From the NCBI RefSeq assembly GCF_027943255.1, contig NC_072893.1:30588001-30652000 (forward strand): DNA of 64,000 nucleotides, written 5' to 3'. This document shows positions 1 to 12,200 of the stretch, piece after piece; position 1 is the stretch's first letter; each line of letters starts with the position of its first letter. Below the pieces are notes generated by a model, which was not told where the DNA came from, did not search any database, and worked only from the letters and a program-made list of their open reading frames with translations. A program made the position numbers and the translations under genes. The DNA comes from Anastrepha obliqua. Its lineage: Eukaryota > Arthropoda > Insecta > Diptera > Tephritidae.

Positions 1-282
1 GAGGCAATATCGGCAACGGGTGCGCCAACAACGCCCACACGTACCACCGATTCACCGGCGGTTAATGCGACCAACAATACAGCAATGCCACCAAGTACGA
101 GCGCCATGGCGTGCAAACCAGTAGCGACGTTTAGTAGCAGCGCCTTTAGCATACCAACCAAGTCTTCGACGTTCGACTACCTCTACGAATTCTCCGAGAC
201 GCGCAAAGTGCTCGAGGAGTTCTTCAAGTGCCCCTCGATGGACGATCGGCCGATTGAAAATGGCAGTGATGTTGATAGTATC
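1..282 (+). CDS. X11Lbeta: X11Lbeta exon A (partial at window edge)
   Basis: The frame is open from base 1 with 94 codons, ending ...DVDSI before the donor GTAAGT at 283. It includes the hydrophobic/acidic patch [18 protein letters not shown] (residues about 58-75), which looks like a folded or binding motif within an otherwise Ser/Thr/Ala-rich chain. The intron after it is phase 0. No initiator is chosen because the exon begins upstream; the Met at 85 is internal. Confidence 0.85.
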
Positions 283-3200
283 GTAAGTACAGAAGGGTTG
301 TGGGTTATTGGTTATAAGTCATAGATTATCGCTTATGGGTTACAGGTTAAAAGTTTTAGGTTATGCGTAAGAGGGTTACAGGTTATATGATAATAAGGGA
401 TGCACGAGCAATTTCTTCATGTAGATTATAAATAATATATATTAGAGATTATGGATTATAGGTTATAAGTTATACCACCTTGATTAAAAAGTTCCCGCAA
501 TATATTCATAAAATTCGAAATACAGTCTGTGTCAGAAAAAAGGAGCGGCGATTATTCATGAAGTATAAAATATATATATTTAAAATTTTTTTTTCTTGAA
601 AGTATGTACAAAACTACGAGTTGCAATTACTCAATAAGCCGTGTAGCCTGGCATCTTCTTCATGCTTTGACCCAGCTTTTCTGCCGACAAAGAGGACTCG
701 ATTTTGCGAACTTGACGCACGAGTTGCTTTAAATCATGGACTGGCCTTCCGGCCAGATGCGTTTTCATAGTTCCCCATACATTTTCAATGTGGTTGGCGT
801 CTGGGGACTGGGAAGGCCAGTCCAATACTGTGACGCCATTTTCTTCTTTTGTTGTTTCTCAATGTGTTTTTCTAAGAGCAGTGGTTTTGATGATGTGGGA
901 CGGTAGGATATGTTCGCCTTCTTCAGTCGACGTTCGATGGTGTCGATACTCATTCTAATCTTTTCCTTTTTTAGCAAGAACTGATTGTGCTTGGCGTAGT
1001 CACAAAGAAGGGTCATGCAAAAAAAGTTGGACGATCACTTTATCCTGCTTTTTTGTCGTCATTCGCTTCAAGCCGCGCTCGGAAAAGTCATCAACATATT
1101 TGTACACCTTATACCGCTGATTCCACATCACAACAAACTTTTTTGATGTTTTAATCACCTTTGCAGCGGAGGCGTAAGATAATTTCAGCGCTTTCGAATG
1201 CGTGCATAAAAATACCGCCTCAAAACGCTTCGCGTACTTCTTACTCATTTTTGTTTGGTTGCGTTTACGGGAAAGTTTCGAACGACACTAACCTGAGCTA
1301 GGACTGGTGTCGTAGCCCTTGAGTGGGACTATTATGCAACAAAAATCAGAACGAAATATATCTTCTGACACAGACTGTACAAGTTTATACCTCAAAAATG
1401 ATATTATCGCCTTCAAAGTACTCCCCCAACCAACTGCAAGGTACTTATGCCAGTGTTTGATCCAGCTCTCGAAACATTTGTGGAACTCTATTTTCGGTAT
1501 AGCCATCAGAGCCGTCTTCAATTTTTCCATTACTTCCTTTCAGTTGTTAAAACGCGCTCCCCGTAGAAAAAAATCGAAGGGAGCCATATCAAATTACGGA
1601 TAAGAAATAATTTTCTCCATGAAGTCAATAGGGCATGGAGACAAGAGAATACTTATGTTGCAACCAGGCTTCTTTGGCCGCAAATAGCTAAAACATGGTC
1701 AGGCTGGAATCACTCAACTTCTAAAGAAAAAACATCTTGAAGGTCGAGGCTCGTATCACCAGACTTTGGCTGCTAGGTAGGCAATCTTCTGGGCTAGCAA
1801 TAATTTCGCATGAATACTGCAGAAGTTGCAGAGACGAGGAAGAGGAAGAAACCGTAGAACACTTTCTCTGTAATTGTCCAGCTTTGGCTAGGAGTAGAGC
1901 GAGGTTGTTAGGAAAATACTATTTTGACTCGCTTGCAGAACTCCGGTGTTGGGAAAAAACCTATCTTATGCTTCATAAGAGCGTCTAAATGGTGCCATGA
2001 TAAATAAACACTAAAGTTCCCGTGTTACACAATGGGTCCACAATGGACCTATATGGTCTAAGTGAGTTGGGTACTCTGGCCGAGTGCCACAAAAACCTAA
2101 CCTAACCATATCAGCTGAATTCGATGGGTGTTGGATAATATTCGTTTCGTTCTTGGACAAAAATTCTCGGACAATTATGGTGCTGTGCGACGGTGCATTA
2201 TCGTGGGGCAAAATTCACGAGTTACTTTCCAACAAGTTCTTTCTCTTTTCGCGAACTGATTGACTTAAACGTCTCACAACGCCCAAATAATAGTCCTTAT
2301 GTCAATGTCAAACCTTCAGGCCAAAATTCGTGGTCTACAATGTCATTGTAATCCATAAGAACCGTTAGAACTGCTTTCATTTTTGGCTGAAAACGATTTG
2401 GTTTTTTTTTGGTCTTGGTTAATTCGGAGCTCTCCACTCACTCGTCTGATGTCTGAATTTCGTGTCGTACTCAGAAACCCACTTCCCATCTCCAGTAATG
2501 ATGTTCTCGGATCGGTCGGATTCAGCCTTGCAAGTCATGTCTTTGGCGATATCAACGCGATCCCTTTTTTGTATGAAATTCGGCGCATAACAAATGTTAA
2601 AGTCCTCTGCCAGTTCTCTTATGGTTAATTTGCGGTAATTGATCAACTTATCTTTCACTTTATTGATGTTCTCATCAATTTTCGATGTCGACGGCCTGCC
2701 ACTACGATCGTGATCTTCGATGGACTTACGATCTCTTCTGAAGCGTTCATGACACTCGCAAACGGCTGCTTTCTTTAAATCAGTTGTCTTAGAGCGTCAC
2801 CTGGTGGTTGTTCCGGGAACTCTTTGACCAAGGTGATATATTAGAGATTATTGGGTATACGTAATAGGTCATAGGTTATGAGTTGTAGGCTGCATGAGAA
2901 GTAAATGTGTTATATAATGGCTCGATTTGTATGGCAAAATCAAGACACAGACAAATTGGATTATCAGCTCGGCTAATTTACTAATTTATACGAAGGACGT
3001 ATGCGCCACTTCGGCTTTCTTTTATTTATTTAAAAGCAACAGGTAACAATAACTTTTTTTCAAGCAAGTTCAAGCCACAGGTACGGTATCTTTAGGGCCG
3101 AACCACGCCATAGTGCCCATGACGGTTCGTTCTCGACTCGTTCTTGACTAAGTAAAATTGTACGAGATAGGAAACAATGTACTCATTCATACTATCCGTA

Positions 3201-6200
3201 ACAGTAAAAATTCGGCGCGGTCCCATTCCGGTCATGATAAGTCTCAAATACATTTTTGTTCTAGATAAATGAAACTTGGAATGACATGGCCTCTAGGGAG
3301 AATTCTACTTACTACTAACCCCATTAAATGTAAACTAAGTCAGATTATTTAATGTGAATATCGTAACATTTTACCAGACTGAAAACGCAACGAGAATGAA
3401 CCGTTATTGGCACTGTGGTGTAGAGGGACTCTCATTGTCGTGAGCAGTAGGTCAATAGCATAATTTGTCCAATAGGGAGTCTAGATGTGGCAGAGTAGCC
3501 TATTCCCAATTAATAGTAACTCTTCTATTAGATACCAATCGAAGGTAGATGGGTAACAACTGCAAATCATTCATATTTAATTTTTTATTCTTAGGACATT
3601 CAATACGAGTTCCAAAATAATTTGGATCGTGGCGACGATGATGATTTAGACTCCCACTCAAATGTTAATGTAGATGCCGAAGACGAAGACGATGAGGAGG
3701 AGGAAGACGAAGATGATGATGATGATGGCCTAATGGGCGTGGATATGGATGATATACATCCCCAGCATCACCACCACCACCAGCTACAGCAACAGCACAA
3801 CAACCAAATGCGGCAGCTGCAAACGACATTGCAACAGCGCAACAGTCATCGAGAATCACAGTTACATTTGCAAGCATCACCAACGCAATACCGCCATCAG
3901 CAACAACAACCACAACAGCAACATCAAAAACAACATCAACAATACCTCCAGCAGCAGCCACTGCAACAATTGCAATCGCAACAGGAGGAACAACAACAAA
4001 GATCAACTAATCATCGCAATCGTGCACAACGTCATCAACAACAAAACAGCAGCAGCAATAATAGCACCAACAATAGCAACATCTACAATAATTCGGGGCA
4101 TGCACATCGGCGGCGCTTTACCGCTAGCCCATTAATGCGTGACTTTGATTTCTTCCTGGATTCGGCCAGTCGCAGCAGTGGCGAACAATTGGATCAACAA
4201 GATGGTGTCAATCACAATCAGTTGGACACACCGAGCACTTACCGTTATTCGCCTGAGACAACGGACTACGACTCGAATTGTGGAGATTTGGATAGTGAGT
4301 ATTAGAAATGTGTGCAGGATATGCGTTGATCTCTCTTTTTGTCGTTGGAGGACAGAGTTCCAAAGAAAGTAAGAGCCAGAGTTCCAATAGCGGCATGCCA
4401 CTGCGATTTTTATAGCTTTTGTTTTGGTCAAGGAACAAAAATAGTAAAATTAAGGCGAATTGCGATGAGAGTGCATCTGAAAATATTCTCAAAACTAATT
4501 TGATCTGAAACATTAACTGGCTAGCAAACTGTCAGCTGCAAAGACCACCTTCTCCGGTCAAGCTACGATGCACTAGATACGGTTAGTTTGCTGGGTAGGC
4601 AACCTTTGATTGGGAAAAATCCGAGATCCAGGACAATACGAACCGACAACTACTGGACCGAACAGTATACAGACAGACCCTAAATGACATTCATAGGAAG
4701 ACACTTACAACCTTCCTAAACTCCCTACCCCGAATGTCGTTATCGGACTTCAACCACCACCTATTGTAGACGAAGAGTTTCAGCTGCCTCGCGAGACCTG
4801 CGTAACTTTGGCCCAATTACGTTCTGGATACTGTAGTAGGTTAAACTCCTACCTATTCAGAATCGAAACCGACATACCCAACTTATGTCCAGCATGCAAA
4901 AGCACTCCGCACGATACTAACCACCATTTGACATGCCCCATAAAACCTACTCACCTAATACTCTGGACCCAACTTATCGAAGTTTCTTGAGCCGACCGTT
5001 GGATGAGCTAGAGGAAGATGGCCGGTAGATACATTACGCTGACAGGGTTTAGTAAGCTGCTATAACAACAACAACCACCACCTCCTCCGGACTCTAGAGT
5101 CTACGTTAGTGCAATTGAGATTTTTATCCATCCAAAGAATGTTATGCAATATTCTCGAAGTGAATAGAAATCACTAATTCTTACCCATGTCTACCGAAGA
5201 CGGATATAACTACAACTGATTTCAGTATCGTAAATCCAACGGATTAGGAAATTACAGCCCTAAAAATTTAGATTTGTGCTAACTTAAAAGAAACTTGAAA
5301 AGTTTAGCAACTCCCTCGAATTGCGAAAAAACAAAAACCTTTAATCTTTCTTTTAACAGGTCTCTCGGGCGAAATAAATGGCGTCTCAACATCCTGTTCG
5401 AATTACACAAAATACTATGCCTCCAGCATGCCCGTGCTGGAGGACGGTCTCTCGTCGGGGCATACCTCCGACACGGAGAATAACAACCAAAATAATCTCA
5501 ACAGCAACTTGCAGCAGCCGAGCACTGTGATACATCACAACCCCATCGGTAGCGGAGGTATTTCGATGCTGATGGACATGAAGCGCTTATCCACTAATAA
5601 TAGCATAAATAGCATGAATAATCTCACTATATCGACAGCAGACGGTGGGGGTAGTGTTGGTGCTGAGCAGCGGAACAACTCAATATCGTCGAATATTTTG
5701 CGCGATACTCCCTACTTGCGCAAAAATGACAGCCCTACTGCAATAGTGGGCTTACAGGAAGATTCCGGACGCGATTCGGCACGCTCGAGCTCGAAACGTG
5801 ATGGACGGGGAGGTGAACGCGAACTGCTAGGACAAAGTCCTACAAATAACAGCAACAATAAAGTATTCAAGAATATTGATCCTGAGCTGGATTCTCTTTA
5901 TTCGATTAGTAAGTATTGTGACGATCCCATTTATGTATATGTTTTGTTTTTTCGAATTTCAAAGAGCTCACATAGTTTCGTATCTCCTTGCTACACTAGG
6001 TATTTTCCATCGGCCCGACATGGTGCAGATGACGCCGCCACCACCCGCACCAGCGCCACATCGCAAACCGAATATACTCAGCCCAGAACCGAAAATCCTA
6101 CAACCCACGCCCTACAAAGAAAACCTACACGCTGCACCTGCACCACCCAGCGCAACTTCACCCATTAATGCACTCGGCGCAGCCACTGGCTCCAATGCGG

Positions 6201-9200
6201 GCAGCGGCGTTACATCTGTGGCATCAGCTATAAGCTCCACACTTAACCGTGGCAAAATACACACACAGCAGAGCAATGCTGCCATCTCACCGTCAGGCCA
6301 CAGCACCGCACTACGCTCCAACCAAACACACGCGCAATCACAACCACCGCCTGTGCCATCACAGCCATTGCCATCATCGCAGACCCAATCACAATCACAA
6401 TCGCAGCCACCGCCACCAATCCCAGAACGCAATATGCCGCGTACGCCTTCGCCTGTGATGAACTCACCCGTGTGGCTACCGCGCCATTTGGATAATAGCG
6501 CTAACAAAAGTCTGATCGCATCCTCGCCGGGACATCACTCGAAGAATCTGAGCGCCGATGAAGACGATGTTGATACCGATCTCGAAACAGATCGTCTGCT
6601 AGGCCATCAACGGCTGGACGATCAAGGTTATTACGACGAAAATAAGTCATGGGAATCGCGTAAGCTGCGCTCGTCTCTACTCTCGAAAATCTCGCCCAAG
6701 CAACAATTGGCGAGCACAAAAACACGCAACGGCTACAATGCTTTGCTCTCGACCACACCCGAAATCCCACCGCCGATACCACCGAAGAACACCACTAGCA
6801 AACTGCTCGACATTGATGGCTCCATGTCATCATCCGAGCATAGCGATAAATCGCCAATTAAATCGATCGACACACAAGACTGTGTTGTGGCGATGGGCAG
6901 TCCAGGCGGCTCGGATGGCTCCGCTTGCATTAGCAGCAACTCAAAGAAGGAGCTCGACTTGTCGACGATCAACTCAAATGGGCTGCCAAACAGCGGTGGC
7001 AGCAATAGTGGCAGTGGCAGTGGCAGCGGTAGTGGTAGCGCAGGTGGAGTTGGCAGTATTGGACTCGTTGGCACTGGCAATGCGAATGGCAGCGTTGGTG
7101 GCAGCGGCAGCGGCAGTGGCAGCGGTGGCGGCAGTGGCACTGGTAATGGCAGTGGTGTTGGTGGTGGCCACAGCAGCTCGGCTGGTTCCAATAGCACCAG
7201 CGGCGAAAAAAAAGTGAAAAAGAGTAAGAACAAAGAAGGTAAATGTATTGGGTTTATCTTCGCGCAAGTAGTGTCGTTTCACCAATTTTAGTCAACGTTG
7301 TTGTTGTTCCTATTAGAATAGCATTTTTGTGAATGGGCGTGCGGAATACTGCAAATGAATTCGTGTAGAGTTTGCTAATCATTTTCAAAATTGCATCAAT
7401 TAAATTGTTGTAGTGTCTTTTTCCAAATTTTGTTGTACAAACTTGTGTTTTTCAAATATATTTATATATATATACATACATATATACTTTTGTTGTTTCG
7501 CAATTCGTTTGTAGTATTCGTGAATGCGATGAATTTGGTCGCTAAGTGACGCGCCCATTTGCAGTTGTTATTTTTTAATTTGTACAACATCGATCAAAAA
7601 TCTTCTAACTACAATTTTCTAGTACAACTGAGATATTTTCAACATTCTGCTAATCTGTGATAACTCTTATTTTTGCATGCGTTCCGTTACGTTTCGTTTG
7701 TAACGAAAAAAATTATGTAAAACTGCTTTCAAACCGCCGCATACTTTGTAAGATAATATTTCTAAATGTTTTTTCAATTATTTCTAGTGTAGTGTCCGTG
7801 GCGAGAGAGTGAGAGTGAGTGTGTGGGTGTGAGACTTGTGTTTACTAACACATGCGCATTTAATAATATTACAAGTGATAGTAAAAATGCATTTTGAGCT
7901 TCATAATCTACCGTTTCATTTAGTTTAGTAGAATAAATTAAGCGTCAATTTCCAAATGAACATCGCGAAACATAACAAATGAAGTGTATGCCGTCAAAAA
8001 TTTGATGTTTACAAAAATTATTTGTACTTTATTAAGGAGTTACATACGTCCAGCAGCTACAAAAATGCGCTAAAAGAAAAACTGGCATAACAATTTGTAA
8101 TTTTTCTTTAGAAGATAAAAAATCACGTGACCCAAAGTAAACTGAAAAAAAAGTTGCCCCACGGGCATTGCATCATTTCTCCTTGAAATGTTGATGTATC
8201 TGTAAAAAATAAAAAAATCTTGTAAAATAAAGTTGTAGTTATAGTCTGTCGAGCCGGATTTTTGAATTTCGAAAAATTTTGCAATTTACGGGATTAAGGG
8301 GACCTGTAAGCGGCCATATTTTCCCTGATTTTCATTAAAATTATTTAAAATGAAGAAGTCAATATATTTTTTTCAAAATTGGCATACAGTTTATTTATAC
8401 ACTAAAATAATATAATTTTTTTTTTATTTTAATCATTTAAAATGACGGATTGTACACTTCAATTCTTCCAGGAAGGTCGCAGCGGGACTTCTCAGTCGGC
8501 GGGCATTGTAGCATCGGCGTCAGTGACCTGATTCGCGGAATTAAATGCTTAAAAAAAATGAATTTTGGGGCGAATTTTCCTACTGTTTTTGCTTCGAAAA
8601 AATTATTTTTTTTTAATTTTCGAAAACTTGAAACAAATAGAAAGTAATATCATAAAAAAGATGTGTGCAAAATTTCAGGGAGATCGGTCAATAACTTTTC
8701 GAGTTATCGTGTACGCCAATTCGAAATATATAGTTTTGAAAAAAACGCGCCCAAAGTTTGAATACAACGTAACTATACCTCTCCCAGCACTCGAACGCAA
8801 AGAATAGAGTCTTCACGGTTGACGATCTACAATACATATAATCCTTAAATTTACGTTCTAAAAATATTTTGCCATATTGGTAAAAGATTATATTAACTTT
8901 TAATGAAAAAAAATTTTTTTTCGAAATTTTACAGATATCTGTCCCTTTAAAATAAAAATATGCGTTTTACATTATAAATGTCACATTTTAATTATGTTTA
9001 TAACATTTTTTAATAAAAATATCAAAAATCAAATCTATAAAGAAAACACTTTCGAATATTTAAAAAAAAACCGGATCAACAAATGTTAAAAACTGTATGA
9101 GTTATCATGCAAACTGTACCGGAAAAAGTAATTTCGAGAAAAACGAGTTTAAAATTCGAGGTACAAGAGCGCGCAGTCCACTCTCTACCTAGTTAATGGT

Positions 9201-12200
9201 TTGATTTAATTTTATTTCTTTTTGTTTTTGCACTTGATGTAATTTCTTTTTTTAATTTTTTTTTTTTTTTGAGTTTTCTTTATTTTATGTGTTATTTTAT
9301 TTTTATGTCCCTATTATTATTTTTTGTTTTTATTTTTAATTATATTAATTTTTATTAATTTAATTTGATTTCTCTTTTATTTAGTCTACTTTATATCATT
9401 GAATTCTTTTATTTTTATTTTACTTTTACTTGTTTATTTCCTCCTCAGTTATTGATTTTATCACTGCTTTTAATTATATTTAACATTCTAAATAATTTAA
9501 TTTAATTTAATTCTATTTTATTCTATTTTTATTTGCTTTGTTTATTTCCTTAGTTATTATTTCTTTTATTTATTTTTTATTATATTTAATTTAACACTTC
9601 GATTTAATTAAATGTTTTGATTTAATTTATTTATTTTTATATTGTTTTATTTTGTTTTCTTAAGTTTTGTGTTTTTAGTTTATTTTATTATTTTTAATTT
9701 TCCCAGTTAATATATTAAATTTTTTTTTTGTTATATTTAGTACGAGTATTCTACTTTGTTTCATATAATTTTATTTCATTTCAATTTTCTTTTTTGCTTT
9801 ATTTAATTTTTTTTTTTATTTGTTTTTTTTTTAGTCTACTTTATTTTATGTGTTATTCTGTTTTAATTTCCTTAGTTTACATTTCTCCTGTTTTTCGATA
9901 TTTTACTCTTTTATTTCCTCAGTTATTATTTTTTTGTTTTTATTTTTAATTATATTTAATCTTCTACTTTATTTGATTTAATTAAATTGTATTTCAATTT
10001 TTTGCATTGGATTATATTTTTGTTTTTTAAGATCTTTTTCTTCTTTTTTTAGTTCACTTTATTTCATTGAATTCTTTTCTTTTATTTTTGTTTTACTTTT
10101 ATTCTTTTATTTCCTCAGTTATTGCTTTGTATCTTTGTTTTTGATTATTTTTAATATTGTAATTTATTTAATTTTATTTAATTCTTTTTATTTAATATTT
10201 AATATATTGAATTTTTTTTTTTTTTTATTTAATCATTCTTTATTTTATTTCTATTTTTTGTATTTGATTTTATTCTTATTTTATTTTATTCTTTTTTTGT
10301 TTTTTTTATGGGTTGCTTCATTTTTATTATTATTTCCTTTTCATTTGACTTTAGTGTTTTGTCAATTGTTTTCCTTTTTCGTTTATTTTTTTTTTTTATC
10401 TCTATAATTATTATTTTTTTATTATGTACATCTTCTATTTTATTTTAATATATTTTAGCAATATTTTTATTTGTTATTTCACTTTTTATTCTCCTTTATT
10501 TTTTTATTTTTTTTATTTTTATTTTATTTTATTATATTTTTTTGCATATGATCTTTTTTTTGTTTACTTTATGTATTACTTTATTTTTTATTTCCTCAGT
10601 TATTATTTTTATTTTTTGTTATATTTAGTTTTCAACTTTATTTGACTTAAATTAATTTTATTTCATACTATTTTCGTGCATTTGATTTCATTTCTTTTTT
10701 AGTAGTTTACTTTATTTTTTATTTCCTCAGTCATGACTTTTTTAATTTTTTTATTGTTATGTTTAACCTTCCACTTCATTTTAGTATATGTTTTTGCATT
10801 TGATTGTTTTATTTTGGTTTTTTTTTTAGTTTAGTTTATGTGTTTTTTTTTTAATTATTTCCTCAGTTATTATTTTTATTTTATTTTATATATATTTTTA
10901 TTTTATTTTATTTTATTTTATATTTTTTTTTTATTATTTTTTATTTATTTTTTTATTTTTTTTTTATTTAGTTAAAGTTTATATTATTTTTCATTCGATT
11001 TTATTTTTTTCAAGTTTTTCCTGTTTTTTTTTTTTGTTTACTTTATTTTTTGTATCACTTTATTTATTATTTTACCTTTTCTTATTTCCTCTATTATTAT
11101 TATTTTTTAATTATGTGGATCTACTCCTCTTTTTTATATAATATAATTTATATTTTTTTTAATTCTCAATTTTTATTCTCTATTTGTTATTATATTTTAC
11201 CTTCTACTTTATTTGATTTAATTTAATTGAAATTTATATAGTTTTTTTTTAGTTTGCTCTATTTTTTACTCTGCTGTATTACTTTATTTGTTAATTAACA
11301 TTATTGTTTCTATTTTTAGTTATCGGTAATCTACTGTTTTATTTGATTTAATTTGTTTAAAAAAAACAAATATTTTAATTTAGCTTATTCGATTTTATTT
11401 TATTTTTTAAGTTTTTTGCTTGATTTATTTAATGTGTTTTTTACTTTATTTTTCATTTTACTGTTTTATTTGCTCAGTTATTATTTTTTTTCATATTTTG
11501 TTTTTCAAATGTTATTATTATTTATACTTATTATTTTTTAATGTCTAATCGCATACTTTATGTGATTCAATATTTTTTTTTTTTTTATTTCAAGTTTTCG
11601 TTTATTTTTTTATTTCTTTAGTTACTATTTTTTTATTACATACATTAATTAATTTTTTTTTAATTTATTTATTTTACTTTATTCTATTTATTTATCAATT
11701 AGTAACTACTTTTTTATTATATTTGTTTTTATTTATAATTTTTTTATTATATTTGTTGCTCTATTTAATTAAATTTTTTCAACTAGATTTCTTTTCTTTT
11801 GTTTTATTTTATTTTTAGACTTATTTTGCTATATTTAATTTTTTTAATATGTTTAATCTCATACTTTATGCATTTAAGTTTTTTTGTCTTTTTTTATGCT
11901 TTATTTAATTAAATTCTTTGATTTGATTTGATGTTTTTTTATCTTATCTTATCTTTTATTACTTATTATTTTATTGTTATTATTTTTTAATTAGCCTCCA
12001 ACATGATTTAGGTTTGATTTCATTGTCATTTTATTTATTTATTTACTCTATAAACATAGTAAAATAAGAAGATCTTTGCTACATTTTTATTATCTTCGCT
12101 TTTTCAAAACTTTTTTAAACAGTTAAGTGAAAATTCGGCCTAACATTTTCGGTAGTGACTTCCACTCGAATCCACACACTCAGGCACGGACACTTAGAAA

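Larger units (their letters stand above)
471..2840 (-). mobile_element. Decayed mariner-like element hosting two nested insertions
   Basis: Terminal inverted repeats of about 30 bp lie at 471-500 and 2811-2840, with about 25 of 30 matching (CCACCTTG...AAAGTTCCCG). Read on the minus strand, the transposase remains run from the N-terminal Arg/Asp-rich [13 protein letters not shown] (about 2690) through [12 protein letters not shown] (first catalytic Asp block, GDE changed to GDG, about 2495) and HDNAPSHS (second Asp, about 2200) to the C-terminal [17 protein letters not shown] (about 1470). Stops, frameshifts and the lost Glu mark it as dead. Removing both insertions leaves roughly 1 kb against about 1.3 kb for an intact mariner, so internal deletions are also present. 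Confidence 0.8.
283..3594 (+). other. X11Lbeta intron 1
   Basis: The donor is GTAAGT at 283 and the acceptor TTCTTAG ends at 3594. The intron holds a degenerate GGTTAT repeat and a mariner with two nested insertions (471-2840). About 650 bp follow (2900-3590) in which I see no coding or repeat signal beyond moderate A/T richness. Confidence 0.85.

Noticed and set aside
3665..4006. Val/Ala-rich minus frame opposite exon B
   Set aside because: Mirror of the CAN-rich sense repeats; exon B joins cleanly with conserved exons.
6733..7233. Pro/Leu-rich minus frame opposite exon D
   Set aside because: Antisense of the Gly/Ser tract, no independent support.
9728..11541. Phe/Tyr/Leu-rich membrane-like frames in intron 4
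   Set aside because: T-rich repeat translated in frame; no biased start or domain.
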